A stretch of DNA of 64,000 nt, taken from the NCBI RefSeq assembly GCF_001310085.1, contig NZ_CP012643.1, positions 2,077,001-2,141,000 on the forward strand, written 5' to 3'. A program made the position numbers and the translations under genes. This DNA is from Rufibacter tibetensis. Lineage in GTDB: Bacteria > Bacteroidota > Bacteroidia > Cytophagales > Hymenobacteraceae. Below are positions 24,761-32,644 of the stretch, in pieces (position 1 is the first letter of the stretch; each line of letters begins with the position of its first letter). The notes under the pieces were generated by a model. The model saw only the letters and a list, made by a program, of their open reading frames with translations. It did no database searches and was not told the DNA's origin.

Positions 24761-25087
24761 ATGTCCCTGCGTCCGCTTAATCCTAGAAATCCGTTCATGC
24801 GCAAAGCCGATACTATCTCCTTGAAAGACAGTATTGATGCTATGCTGAAAGCCTATAAACTGAACGGAAAATTAAGCGAGGTGAAGCTGGTGAGCTCCTG
24901 GGAAAAGATCATGGGCAAAGCTATCTCCATGAAAACGCAGGAGGTATTTGTGCGCAATCGTAAGTTGTACGTGCGCCTAACCTCGGCCCCGCTCAAACAC
25001 GAACTAAATATGGCCCGGGGCAAAGTTATGGCCTTGATCAACATTGAAATGGGCGAGCAAGTGGTAGATGATGTGATCTTCCTGTAA
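24761..25087 (+). CDS. dciA: DciA-like DUF721 protein
   Basis: 108 aa. DUF721 proteins (DciA) load the replicative helicase DnaB in bacteria without DnaC. The conserved N-terminal KH-like domain is visible: SLKDSIDAMLKAYKLNGKL, VKLVSSWEKIMGKAISMKT, RKLYVRLTSAPLKHELNMAR and a C-terminal hydrophobic strand VVDDVIFL. Assignment of helicase loading comes from the family and is not shown for Bacteroidota. Its position after recF is frequent in this phylum. ATG 24761 gives the full domain. Confidence 0.8.
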   Translation: MSLRPLNPRNPFMRKADTISLKDSIDAMLKAYKLNGKLSEVKLVSSWEKIMGKAISMKTQEVFVRNRKLYVRLTSAPLKHELNMARGKVMALINIEMGEQVVDDVIFL

Positions 25088-25128
25088 ACAAGACTCCAAT
25101 CTGATACCATAACCAAAGGCGACTTATA

Positions 25129-25464
25129 ATGGATTCAAAGATCAGGTGGACACTTGTTCTTACTTTATTGATGCCATTATTCATGATCATCGCAGTCTTT
25201 ATGGCAGGCGGAGGACACGGTTGGTATGGTCCAGCATTTCTTCTGTTCCCATGGGCATCCCTGCCCATGGTTTTATCTAAGAATCCAGAGTCCCTCCAAT
25301 TCCTTCTTATTAGTTTGGCCTTTCTGCAATGGCCACTCTACGGATTCTTGCTTGACCTAACGAAAGAAACAACACGCTTCAAAAATACCGTATTGAGCTT
25401 GGTTCTTTCGCACATTTTTTTCTTTGTGCTAACCCTGTTCTATGTTAAAGAACCATTCAATTAA
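25129..25464 (+). CDS. Hypothetical membrane protein, three to four helices
   Basis: 111 aa with hydrophobic segments at about residues 7-26 (WTLVLTLLMPLFMIIAVFMA), 35-48, 57-73 (LQFLLISLAFLQWPLYGF) and 87-105. I do not recognise a family. It starts at ATG 25129, 41 bp after dciA on the same strand, but codon choice is somewhat more AT-rich than in its neighbours, so it may be an accessory gene. A palindrome-family element follows. Confidence 0.6.
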   Translation: MDSKIRWTLVLTLLMPLFMIIAVFMAGGGHGWYGPAFLLFPWASLPMVLSKNPESLQFLLISLAFLQWPLYGFLLDLTKETTRFKNTVLSLVLSHIFFFVLTLFYVKEPFN

Positions 25465-25540
25465 GCCAAAGAAAAGCTTCCCTTACTAATAACCGTATCT
25501 TTACTTCTTAGGGGAAGCTCCAAGACAGCAAGTGATTCTT

Positions 25541-25579
25541 CCGTTTTAGACACTTTTTCCAAAAAGCGCGTAAAAACGG
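25541..25579. repeat. Intergenic palindrome family, full copy
   Basis: Arms CCGTTTT (25541-25547) / AAAACGG (25573-25579) enclose AGACACTTTTTCCAAAAAGC. It ends three bases before the ATG of the thioesterase gene, so it would sit over its ribosome-binding region. Confidence 0.65.
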
Positions 25580-25581
25580 CC

Positions 25582-26157
25582 ATGCAGCAACCCAGACTTG
25601 AACCAGATTTATTCCGTCCGGTTTCCTACTCCCGTACTACGCTCACTGAGCTGATGATTCCCAGTTACGCCAACTTCGGTGGCAAGATACATGGGGGCAT
25701 ATTGCTCTCGCTCATGGACAAAGTAGCCTATGCCTGCGCGGCCAAACATGCCGGCAACTACTGTGTGACCGTAACGGTGGATGGCGTCCATTTTTTACAA
25801 CCAGTTGAGGTGGGTGAGTTGGTCAGCTTGATGGCTTCTATTAACTACGTTGGCAAGACCTCTCTTATGGTGGGCATCAAGGTAGTGGCCGAAAACGTGA
25901 AATCAGGGTTTGTGAAGCATACCAACACCTCCTATTTCACCATGGTGGCCAAAGGCGAAGACGACAAGCCCGCTAAAGTTCCTGGCCTGCTCCTAGAAAC
26001 CCCTGAAGATGCCCGCCGTTTCATTGAAGCCATCCAACGGAAAGAAATAAAAGTACGGTCTGAGCAGGAGTTCAAAGAAATAAAGACCAATCTGGAGCTT
26101 CGGCAGAACATCTCTACGCTGGTAGGCCAGCGATGTCAGTTGGGCTTTGACCTATAA
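25582..26157 (+). CDS. Acyl-CoA thioesterase, hotdog fold (YciA/BFIT type)
   Basis: 191 aa. Hydrolyses acyl-CoA thioesters in the cytoplasm. The 4HBT hotdog domain fills residues about 12-130: ELMIPSYANFGGKIHGGILLS (given in part: SYANFGGKIHGG, Asn/Gly-rich loop), MDKVAYACAAKHAG, CVTVTVDGVHFLQPVEVGE, KTSLMVGIKVVAEN and VKHTNTSYFTMVA. The C-terminal 50 residues form a helical extension of acidic and basic residues. The start at ATG 25582 abuts the palindrome at 25541-25579. Monocistronic; convergent with the cls remnant. Confidence 0.85.
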   Translation: MQQPRLEPDLFRPVSYSRTTLTELMIPSYANFGGKIHGGILLSLMDKVAYACAAKHAGNYCVTVTVDGVHFLQPVEVGELVSLMASINYVGKTSLMVGIKVVAENVKSGFVKHTNTSYFTMVAKGEDDKPAKVPGLLLETPEDARRFIEAIQRKEIKVRSEQEFKEIKTNLELRQNISTLVGQRCQLGFDL

Positions 26158-26189
26158 TCTGTTTCAGAGCTTCTTTGAGTAAACCAGGC

Positions 26190-26801
26190 CTAAAGCAGCG
26201 GTGAAAGCAGGCGAGCCAGTTTCTCAAAAAATTGTTTCACGTGTGACCGTTCGCGCCAGGCTTCAGGGTTGATCTTATCTGAGTATTTGAGGTCTTGGTA
26301 AAACATTTCGCGGAGTTGCTGTGAAGTGGTCACGTCATAAATCACAGCGTTCTCTTCAAAATTCAGCTCGAAACTGCGGTTGTCCATGTTGGCGGTGCCC
26401 ACCATACTTACGGCTCCGTCAATGACCATGGTCTTAGAATGAATGAAGCCTTTCTGATACAAGTAAATCTCCACTCCAGCAAGGAGCATATCATCATAAT
26501 ATGACCAGGTCGCGGCATTCACCAGCGCCGAGTCTGAGATGCCCGGCACCAACAGCTTCACCTTCACGCCTCCTAGTGCCGCTACCGTAAGTGCCTGCAA
26601 AATTCCCTCGCCCGGAATAAAGTAAGGGGTGGTAATGAGTACTTCTTCCTGGGCCAGGTAAATGGCCAGCAGCAGGTAGGCCAGTGTTTTTGAGGTGGAA
26701 CCGGTGTCATAGATAATGCGCAGGCACACCAGCACCAGCACCGTCAAATAAACGATGTTCCAGATAAGCAGCCAGTCTACGCTATTGAGCAGGTACGTCA
26801 C
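26190..26801 (-). pseudogene. cls: Cardiolipin synthase with internal in-frame deletion (first PLD domain lost)
   Basis: The 203-aa product starts like a complete cardiolipin synthase (two N-terminal helices, NSVDWLLIWNIVYLTVLVLV and TLAYLLLAI) and then jumps directly to the second half (QEEVLITTPYFIPGEGIL, VKVKLLVPGISDS, HSKTMVIDGAVSMVGTANMD, RSFELNFE, final C-terminal ...LLSPLL). Full-length Cls is about 480 aa with two HxKxxxxD motifs; only the second is present (His121, Lys123, Asp128). The junction is near residues 46-51 (26655-26672), where LLLAI and YLAQEE join. The reading frame is intact. Two HKD motifs normally build one active site, so activity is doubtful unless it dimerises. Start is GTG 26801. 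Confidence 0.75.
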
Positions 26802-26832
26802 AGGTTCTATCTTTTCAGAATAGTTGCAGGTT

Positions 26833-26858
26833 CATTTTAGAAAAACAGCCTCAAAATG
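26833..26858. repeat. Intergenic palindrome family, short copy
   Basis: CATTTT / AAAATG arms around AGAAAAACAGCCTC; between the cls remnant and the DUF457 gene, 47 bp after the latter's stop codon. Confidence 0.45.
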
Positions 26859-26904
26859 CCCCGTCACCATCAACCCAGAAAGAAGCTGCTTTACATAGAA
26901 TATA

Positions 26905-27954
26905 TTATTTCTCAGTGGTTACCCTTGGTGTTTTCTCAGGCACCATAAAAATTGTTCGGAACATATATTGCAGCGTTTCCTGGTTCCAGCCCTTCAGGCG
27001 TCCCCGCTGCATCACCAGTTTGTTGTCTACTCCCGGCGGATTTAGGAAATAATGGAACGTGAACCGGCCTTGGGGGCTTTGCCAGCCCAGCATCTGGCCG
27101 TACCTGAGCACATTAAACACCAGAGTATCATTCCAACGCTCTACGGTGTAAAAGCCATCGGCAAAGCGTTTCAGTTCCTGCACTTCTGCTGGGTTAGTAG
27201 CCGAGGTCAAAAGTTCTTCTTTTCTGGGGAAAAAGGTAAAGTTGGTTTGGGTTTCTTCAGGAGCAAAGACAGAACGATGGCCTACGTAATAGCCATTCTC
27301 ACTAAAAGCCACCGCGTACCAGAGCCAGGTTGTAAACGGATTAGGGGTCAGCAATACTTCTGTATAGGGCAATTGCTGTTTTGCCAAAGAGGCTTCTATC
27401 TGTGACTTTACCTGAGATTTATTGGAAACGGCATATAACAAGTACAAGCCTGCTGGCACCAGCCCTATCAAAGCCCAACGGGTCCGATAAGATTTGTCTA
27501 TCTTCAGAAACAGCAGCGCCAGCAAACCAAGACACGGCCACAGCGTGAAAAGCGGGTCTGCCACGTACAGCAGATGAAAGGAAAAACGCTCCTGGCTAAA
27601 CGGCTCCAGCAAACCAGTACCATAGGCATTGCAGGTATCCAGTAAATCATGAATAAAGAGCTGCACCACAAAAAACATGAAAAACGTGCTCCAGGGAATC
27701 TGCCGCTTTTTATGCCACCTACCAGCCACTAAAGCCAACACTGCCGCTGCTATGAAAGCAAACAGAAAAGAGTGGGTGCCTCCGCGGTGTACCAACAGAT
27801 TTTCTGAAGGATGCAGCCAAAGAGCCGCTACTACATCAATGTCTGGCAGATTCTGGGCTACCGCTCCCCAAAGCAAGGCCCGCTTCCCCAGCTTCTTGGA
27901 AAGCATGATCTCGCCAAGACAGGCTCCTAAGGCAGCGTGCGTGAGTAAATCCAT
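26905..27954 (-). CDS. Membrane-bound metal-dependent hydrolase (DUF457/YdjM family)
   Basis: 349 aa. N-terminal MDLLTHAALGACLGE, NLPDIDVVAALW, HRGGTHSFLFAF and FIHDLLDTCNAYGTGLLEPF carry the His/Asp residues of the LexA-binding, inner-membrane-associated hydrolase family (YdjM-like). About five hydrophobic segments occur in the first 185 residues; the remaining half is a soluble domain (residues 190-349). The reaction is unknown; induction by DNA damage is known for E. coli YdjM only. ATG 27954 is the natural start. Downstream of it lies the cls remnant on the same strand. Confidence 0.78.
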   Translation of the reverse strand: MDLLTHAALGACLGEIMLSKKLGKRALLWGAVAQNLPDIDVVAALWLHPSENLLVHRGGTHSFLFAFIAAAVLALVAGRWHKKRQIPWSTFFMFFVVQLFIHDLLDTCNAYGTGLLEPFSQERFSFHLLYVADPLFTLWPCLGLLALLFLKIDKSYRTRWALIGLVPAGLYLLYAVSNKSQVKSQIEASLAKQQLPYTEVLLTPNPFTTWLWYAVAFSENGYYVGHRSVFAPEETQTNFTFFPRKEELLTSATNPAEVQELKRFADGFYTVERWNDTLVFNVLRYGQMLGWQSPQGRFTFHYFLNPPGVDNKLVMQRGRLKGWNQETLQYMFRTIFMVPEKTPRVTTEK

Positions 27955-28301
27955 GTGATTTTTGTGAGTTTCTCTTTACACACAAGAACCTCAGGACGTT
28001 TACGAGCCGTTTTCCTTAAAAGAACAATGGAAGGATCAATGGTAAAAATAAAAAGCGAGGGAATTCCATGCATGAATAGACTAATTCTAGCATAGCTTTT
28101 CCTCGCCTTGAGCTTAAAAGTATAGAATGTTAAATAGGGTAAAGAATATATTATAGGATAGATTATTAAGGTTGGCCTACTGCTGAGTAAATCTTGGTAG
28201 GTTTTTAAAAGGTTTAGCTTAAACTGCTTAGAAATATAAAATATTTAACTTAATAATAGAAATTATCAATCAATTTTCAAACAAATAGTAAACTTAAACA
28301 A
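27955..28301. other. 347-bp AT-rich intergenic region
   Basis: No gene. It holds a palindrome-family fragment near 27995-28022, a long-range inverted GCGAGG / CCTCGC pair (28055-28060 and 28101-28106), another fragment near 28198-28230, and a very AT-rich stretch from 28120 to 28300, the most AT-rich in the window. Confidence 0.4.
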
Positions 28302-28994
28302 CTAAACTGTAAAATAACTCTCAAGTTGCTGAAGCGTGGTTTCATCAGTTTGCATGTCTTCAATTACCTGGCCTTTCTCCAGCAGCACAATGCGGTCACA
28401 CACCTCAATCACGTGACTAAGGTCGTGGCTGGAGATAAGCAGGGTCATGCCCTGGCGCTTCAGGTCTTTCAATAAGCTCTTGAGCCGGATCTGGGAGCTA
28501 GGGTCCAGGTTGGCGAAGGGCTCATCTAGGATCAACAACTCAGGATCTGACATAACGCCGGCCGCTACTCCTACTTTCTTCTGGTTTCCTTTAGAGAAGT
28601 CCCGGATGTACTTGCGTTGCTCCAGAATCTCGCCGTTGAAAAAGTCTCTGAACCGGTCTAAGAAGGCTTGCACATCGCCAGGAGTTAACCCGTTCAGTTT
28701 GCCAATGAAATTGAAGTATTCCTCTGGTGTCAGGAAATCGATCAGGAAGCCTTCGTCCAGGTGCGAGCCGGTGTACTGTTTCCAGTCTTCGGTAGAGCGC
28801 ACGTTTTCGCCTTTGCTGAACACCTGGCCATGGGTGGGCCTGATCAGGTCCAGGATCATCCGGAAGAACGTGGTCTTGCCTGCTCCGTTGTTGCCTACCA
28901 GCCCAATGGTTTCGCCTTTCTGCACGGTCACACCCGGTATGTTCACCACCGTTACGCCGTTGTAGTTCTTTTGGAGGTCGCGTACTTCTATCAT
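28302..28994 (-). CDS. ABC transporter ATP-binding protein (partner of DUF5687 permease)
   Basis: 230 aa from ATG 28994 (MIEVRDLQKNYNG); the open frame extends upstream into the intergenic palindrome and permease stop and is unlikely to be translated. Walker A GNNGAGKTT (34-42), Q-loop region replaced by GSHLDEG, signature FSKGNQKK (a common variant of LSGGQ), Walker B LLILDEPFANLDP and H-loop SSHDLSH are present, so it should be active. It follows the DUF5687 gene by 37 bp and probably forms an export or antibiotic-type ABC complex with it. Substrate unknown. Confidence 0.9.
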   Translation of the reverse strand: MIEVRDLQKNYNGVTVVNIPGVTVQKGETIGLVGNNGAGKTTFFRMILDLIRPTHGQVFSKGENVRSTEDWKQYTGSHLDEGFLIDFLTPEEYFNFIGKLNGLTPGDVQAFLDRFRDFFNGEILEQRKYIRDFSKGNQKKVGVAAGVMSDPELLILDEPFANLDPSSQIRLKSLLKDLKRQGMTLLISSHDLSHVIEVCDRIVLLEKGQVIEDMQTDETTLQQLESYFTV

Positions 28995-28996
28995 AT

Positions 28997-29036
28997 CGTT
29001 TAAGGCTATTTTTCTGAAAACAAGGGGTAAACTACG
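28997..29036. repeat. Intergenic palindrome family copy filling a 37-bp intergene
   Basis: CGTTTAAGGCTATTTTTCTG followed by AAAACAAGGGGTAAACTACG. It occupies essentially the whole gap between the permease stop codon (29032-29034, overlapped) and the ABC ATPase start (28994), within a probable two-gene operon. Confidence 0.6.
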
Positions 29037-30519
29037 CTTGGCGGAACCCGGCGGCGATGGCATATTTCTCCTGCTGGAAGCGCTTCACCACCACACCTAG
29101 CAACTGCTTATGGAAGATGAACCCTAACACGCCTACTAACCCCATGGCCGCAATTCCCCACCAGGGATTTCCCATCAGCCCGAAGGGCAGGTAGATCAAA
29201 ATAGGCAGCAACAAGGCGGGCAGCATCATGATGAACTGCGAGGCACCCACCCCCTGCCAATTAAAGGAAGCACTCTTGCTCAGGTCAATGCGCTTCTTGT
29301 TGTACGTACTCAGATAGAGCACCACAAACGTGTTCACGCCAATGTTGTAGAGGAAGCAGGCCGTGTTGATCAACATGATCTTTCCACCAATGCCGGGCAT
29401 GAACCCATACAAAAGGGTAATGAGATAGGCCGCAGTACAACCTGGTACAAACATCCAGAATTTAGCCAGGTAGAAGGTATAAGGACTAAGGCGTTTAGTG
29501 AGCAGGGCATCAAAATGGGCACTTTGCCAGCCCGGCACAAACTGTCCGTAACTCAGCATCATGAAACCGGTCATGAAAACACCCGGGAAAATGAGCATTG
29601 CAAACCCGTTGGTGTACCCTTTACTGGTATAAAACATAAACCCATACGCCAGAAATAAGATGGACATCATGGTGGTGGACTTCGGACGTTTGTGGCGCAG
29701 AATCAGTTTCAGTTCCAAGCCAATGAGTGTGCCTAGTTCACCAAAGCGTTGCAGGAAACCAATCTCAGCAGAGTCGCCCACTTTAGATTGCTTCCGGATG
29801 CGCATCTCCTCTGGGTAAGTATGCGCAATCAGGAACCGGTAGTTCACCAGGTAAATTCCCACCAGCAAGGCTACTGGCACCAGCACCCAAATCGGGTTAT
29901 TCCCCAAGGCGTTGAAGAAGACGCCGGAGGCTTTGCCTAGAGAAATATAATCTAAGTAATCAAGCATGGCTAACGCTACCATGGCCAGCAGGAACCCCAG
30001 CGTAGCCAATGGTTTTTCTACCAGTTGCCGCTTGAAGTAAAGGGTTAGAAAGTTGTTGACCAGAGTAAGCAGGAAAAGGCCTATCACCCACAACCAGGCT
30101 CCGCCCATTTCATAAACATCGGGCAGCACTTTAAGTGCGAAGGGAATAAACAGCAGCAAAGGCAAGAAATTAAACAGACTGGTAATGGACTTCCAAAGCA
30201 CGAAATGTACTAATTTGCCTTTGCCCACGGGCAAGTGCAGGTAGGGCTGAATGCCCAGCACCGGCAGTTCCTGCATGAAAAACCGCAAGGCTAAGTCTAC
30301 CAGAAAATAATAGAGCAGTACCCCATTGATTACCTCCACTGGATCTCTGTCTGGCAATAGTTCGGTAATGATTTTGTCCATGAAAAGACTGAGCACCACC
30401 ACATAGAGCAGCATAAACAGCATGAAGAAGCCCAAGACGAGATTGATTGCCAGGTTCTTCTGCCACACACTAGAACGGGTAGCCTCTTTCCATTGGTGAG
30501 AAAGCAATAATCTTATCAT
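29032..30519 (-). CDS. DUF5687 family ABC permease-like membrane protein
   Basis: 495 aa with about a dozen hydrophobic segments and the DUF5687 pattern: LLLSHQWKEATRSSVWQKN at the N-terminus, QPYLHLPVGKGKLVHFVLWK, ELKLILRHKRPKSTTMMSI, FVPGWQSAHFDALLTKRLS and SKSASFNWQGVGASQF. This family is specific to Bacteroidota and is regularly followed by an ABC ATPase, as here, so it is inferred to be the transmembrane half of an exporter. It starts at ATG 30519. Substrate unknown. Confidence 0.85.
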   Translation of the reverse strand: MIRLLLSHQWKEATRSSVWQKNLAINLVLGFFMLFMLLYVVVLSLFMDKIITELLPDRDPVEVINGVLLYYFLVDLALRFFMQELPVLGIQPYLHLPVGKGKLVHFVLWKSITSLFNFLPLLLFIPFALKVLPDVYEMGGAWLWVIGLFLLTLVNNFLTLYFKRQLVEKPLATLGFLLAMVALAMLDYLDYISLGKASGVFFNALGNNPIWVLVPVALLVGIYLVNYRFLIAHTYPEEMRIRKQSKVGDSAEIGFLQRFGELGTLIGLELKLILRHKRPKSTTMMSILFLAYGFMFYTSKGYTNGFAMLIFPGVFMTGFMMLSYGQFVPGWQSAHFDALLTKRLSPYTFYLAKFWMFVPGCTAAYLITLLYGFMPGIGGKIMLINTACFLYNIGVNTFVVLYLSTYNKKRIDLSKSASFNWQGVGASQFIMMLPALLLPILIYLPFGLMGNPWWGIAAMGLVGVLGFIFHKQLLGVVVKRFQQEKYAIAAGFRQA

Positions 30520-30606
30520 AAAGGTAGGACTGTTAAGGAGCCTTGCTTTGCCATTAGTCTGCAGAACTTCCTAAATATTACAGCACTATCCTTCCTATTT
30601 CTCTTT

Positions 30607-30640
30607 TTTGGCTCAGTTTTCTGAAAGCAGGCTTAAAGCG
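30607..30640. repeat. Intergenic palindrome family, core copy
   Basis: TTTGGCTCAGTTTTCTGAAA then GCAGGCTTAAAGCG; clear core, weak arms; upstream of the DUF5687 gene. Confidence 0.5.
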
Positions 30641-30916
30641 CCCATGTCTTAGAGAATAGGATTAAAGGAAATTTCATCGTTAATACTGATGAGGAGTATT
30701 CATGCTCTTAAAGGGAGCATGCTTTAGAAGAGGTTTGCGAAATACAGGCTCAAAATAGAGGTAGTGTCTTGCTGTAGAACTCTGAGGTTAAACTTAGACT
30801 TGAGAGTAGGTTAAGACGAGTAATCTACTAGTGTAAACTTGCCCCTTTCAACGGAGGGATTCAGCTAGAAAATTGTTTACTTCCGTCGACTGGATGTATT
30901 TCCCAGCATCTATTTT
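30641..30916. other. Non-coding stretch between two repeats
   Basis: No gene seen. Contains a hairpin CATGCTC...GAGCATG (about 30701-30721) and a further palindrome-family fragment near 30735-30756. Confidence 0.35.
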
Positions 30917-31240
30917 GGGGCTATCGCCCCACTGAAGTTACAAACTTCAGATCAAGGTAGGTCCAAGTCACAGACTTGAACCATGTAAAGAGAAGCAAGA
31001 AGATTAAGTGAAAAAGGTATTGCTACTTTCCCCAGTTCTAGTCTTCCCGTCGAGCGCCTCGCTTTTGGCCATAGATAGGCAGAAGCTAAGTAGAGCAGAC
31101 ATCTCAGGCCGAAAGGGCAGTGCGAGAGGGGAAGACGGGGCCTCGCGGCCGTGAGCGCACGAAGGGCAGCTATGCAAAGACCAAGCAAAGGGCCTCGAGA
31201 CAAGCAGCAGCTACGCCAGCAACGGCAAACTACACGCCCT
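30917..31240 (-). repeat. 320-bp dispersed repeat, copy 2 (inverted relative to copy 1)
   Basis: Reverse-complement counterpart of 7184-7502. On the plus strand it begins with three palindromes: GGGGCTATCGCCCC (30917-30930), CTGAAGTTACAAACTTCAG (30932-30950) and one at 30960-30982 (GGTCCAAG...CTTGAACC). The loops differ from copy 1 while the stems are kept, which argues for selection on, or mobilisation through, the hairpins. The conserved interior (GCCTCGCGGCCGTGAGCGCA; CGAGCGCCTCGCTTTTGGCC) follows. Short ORFs here are not conserved. Confidence 0.8.
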
Positions 31241-31247
31241 TAACAAG

Positions 31248-31293
31248 AAAGCGTTTTAAGTCTCCTTGTAGAAAAATCGACCTAAAACGCTTT
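31248..31293. repeat. Intergenic palindrome family, full copy
   Basis: Perfect 11-bp arms AAAGCGTTTTA / TAAAACGCTTT around AGTCTCCTTGTAGAAAAATC; 36 bp after the stop codon of the membrane protein gene at 31329, directly next to the 320-bp repeat. Confidence 0.7.
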
Positions 31294-31328
31294 ACTATAT
31301 TTAAGAGGATAAAGCAAAAACCAAGTAG

Positions 31329-31970
31329 TTACGCCGCTGCTACTTCCAAACTCTCCAACTCACAATAGGCTTCTTTCAGCGACTTCGACTGGTCGCCAAA
31401 CATTTTCTTGATGTACCACTTCAGGAAGAAATACCCTAGCACCGCCCCTATCACAAAACCGATGATCAACCGCAAATACATTTGCTCCCAAGGCAGGTTA
31501 GAGATACTGATGCCTTTGGCGAGCTTCAGATAAGCCAACTGCCCGGCGGCCAGACCAATGGGTGCCAAAAGCATGTTCGTCCAAAAATAGAGCTTGGTAA
31601 GGCCGGTGAGCATTTCTATCAGGTTGCCTAAGGTGGCCCGCAGGTTAGCGGTAGTTACGTTCAGACCCTTCATATAAGATAGTCGGGCCCAGAAGTAGCC
31701 CAGAAACGGCAGACATACCACCATTACCACTACACATAGCGCCTGAAATGCCGGGTCTTCCTTAAAGAAAATCGCCCCTGCGCCCGCCACCAGAATAGTA
31801 GAAACCTGCACCGCCAATTCAAAGTAGATGTTCCGCTTGAGGGTGGTGACGGCATTTTCTGTACGGGCTTTTAGCAGGCCTGCAATCTCGTGCTCGGTCA
31901 CCTGGTGGGCGGCAGCGGCTTGGGCAGCATACAGCTTCCAGGTGTCTTTGAGGCTATCTAATTTCATCAT
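31329..31970 (-). CDS. Membrane protein co-encoded with an ECF sigma factor (possible anti-sigma or partner)
   Basis: 213 aa. A soluble N-terminus (MMKLDSLKDTWKLYAAQAAA, then HQVTEHEIAGLLKAR) precedes about four transmembrane helices (50-68, 75-93, 125-150, 165-185) and a basic tail. It overlaps the sigma gene by 17 bp, so the two are co-translated. Position suggests an anti-sigma or regulatory partner, but the classical zinc anti-sigma motif (HxxxCxxC) is absent. I recognise no family. ATG 31970 or 31967 could be the start. Confidence 0.7.
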   Translation of the reverse strand: MMKLDSLKDTWKLYAAQAAAAHQVTEHEIAGLLKARTENAVTTLKRNIYFELAVQVSTILVAGAGAIFFKEDPAFQALCVVVMVVCLPFLGYFWARLSYMKGLNVTTANLRATLGNLIEMLTGLTKLYFWTNMLLAPIGLAAGQLAYLKLAKGISISNLPWEQMYLRLIIGFVIGAVLGYFFLKWYIKKMFGDQSKSLKEAYCELESLEVAAA

Positions 31971-32472
31971 ACACGGGTGTTAACAACTTCTCTAATTTCG
32001 CTTTGATGCGGTTCAACTTCACGCCTACGTTTGATTTGGTGATTCCAATGATCTCGGCCATTTCATCGTAGCTTCGGTCTTCTAAGTACAGCATCACAAT
32101 GGCCTTCTCTACCTGAGAGAGCTGGTCAATAGCGGCGTAGAGGTATTTGATTTTCAATTCATACTCAGCAGAGGTATCTGGCGCGGACGGAATCTGCAGG
32201 TCCATGTCTGAGAGAGAACCGTAGTGGGGGCGGCGAATATCTTTCCGGAAACTGGAGACAGCGGTGTTCAGCGCTACCCGGTACATCCAAGTACTTACCT
32301 TAGACTCGTGCTTAAACGTAGGATAGGACCTCCAGAGTTGCAGCACTATGTCCTGAAACAAATCTTTCCGCTCCTCGGGGTCTCGGCAGTACATGCTGCA
32401 CACCTTATGGATCAGGGCCTGATCCTGGGCAATGAGCTTCACAAATTCTGCGCGTAAGGCCGGATTCTCCAA
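31954..32472 (-). CDS. ECF-type RNA polymerase sigma factor
   Basis: 172 aa. Region 2 (about 10-80) includes CSMYCRDPEERKDLFQDIVL, QLWRSYPTFKHESKVSTWMY and RVALNTAVSSFRK; region 4 (about 110-165) includes QLSQVEKAIVMLYLEDRSYD and EMAEIIGITKSNVGVKLNRIK as the helix-turn-helix. It directs core polymerase to specific promoters. Translation starts at TTG 32472: an in-frame TAA lies upstream with no ATG between. Overlapping membrane partner gene downstream. Target genes unknown. Confidence 0.88.
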   Translation of the reverse strand: MENPALRAEFVKLIAQDQALIHKVCSMYCRDPEERKDLFQDIVLQLWRSYPTFKHESKVSTWMYRVALNTAVSSFRKDIRRPHYGSLSDMDLQIPSAPDTSAEYELKIKYLYAAIDQLSQVEKAIVMLYLEDRSYDEMAEIIGITKSNVGVKLNRIKAKLEKLLTPVYDEIR

Positions 32473-32561
32473 CGTAGTACGTAAAGGTTTGAAGTATTAG
32501 TAGCTAAGCCTACAGGTAAATTACACTACTCCCCTGAAAAACGAAACAGCAGCTTAAAAAG

Positions 32562-32608
32562 AACCCCGTTTGAGTTCTGTTTTTCAAAAACAGAACTCAA
32601 ACGGGGTT
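32562..32608 (-). terminator. 23-bp perfect palindromic terminator after gdhA
   Basis: Left arm begins AACCCCGTTTGAGTTCTG and right arm ends CAGAACTCAAACGGGGTT, 23 bp each with a single central C. It lies 36 bp after the gdhA stop. A palindrome-family fragment (AAACAGCAGCTTAAAAAG) adjoins at 32544-32561. Confidence 0.9.
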
Positions 32609-32644
32609 GGAAAGGGAATGATATATAGGCCGTAGCCCCTGCCC

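Noticed and set aside
26655-26672. Programmed recoding to explain the short cardiolipin synthase
   Set aside because: The missing half is not encoded nearby in any frame, so a deletion is the only simple explanation.
30952-31368. Open frames of about 80 codons in the 320-bp repeat
   Set aside because: They arise in repeat sequence; the corresponding frame in the other copy (7184-7502) is interrupted, so they are unlikely to encode proteins.
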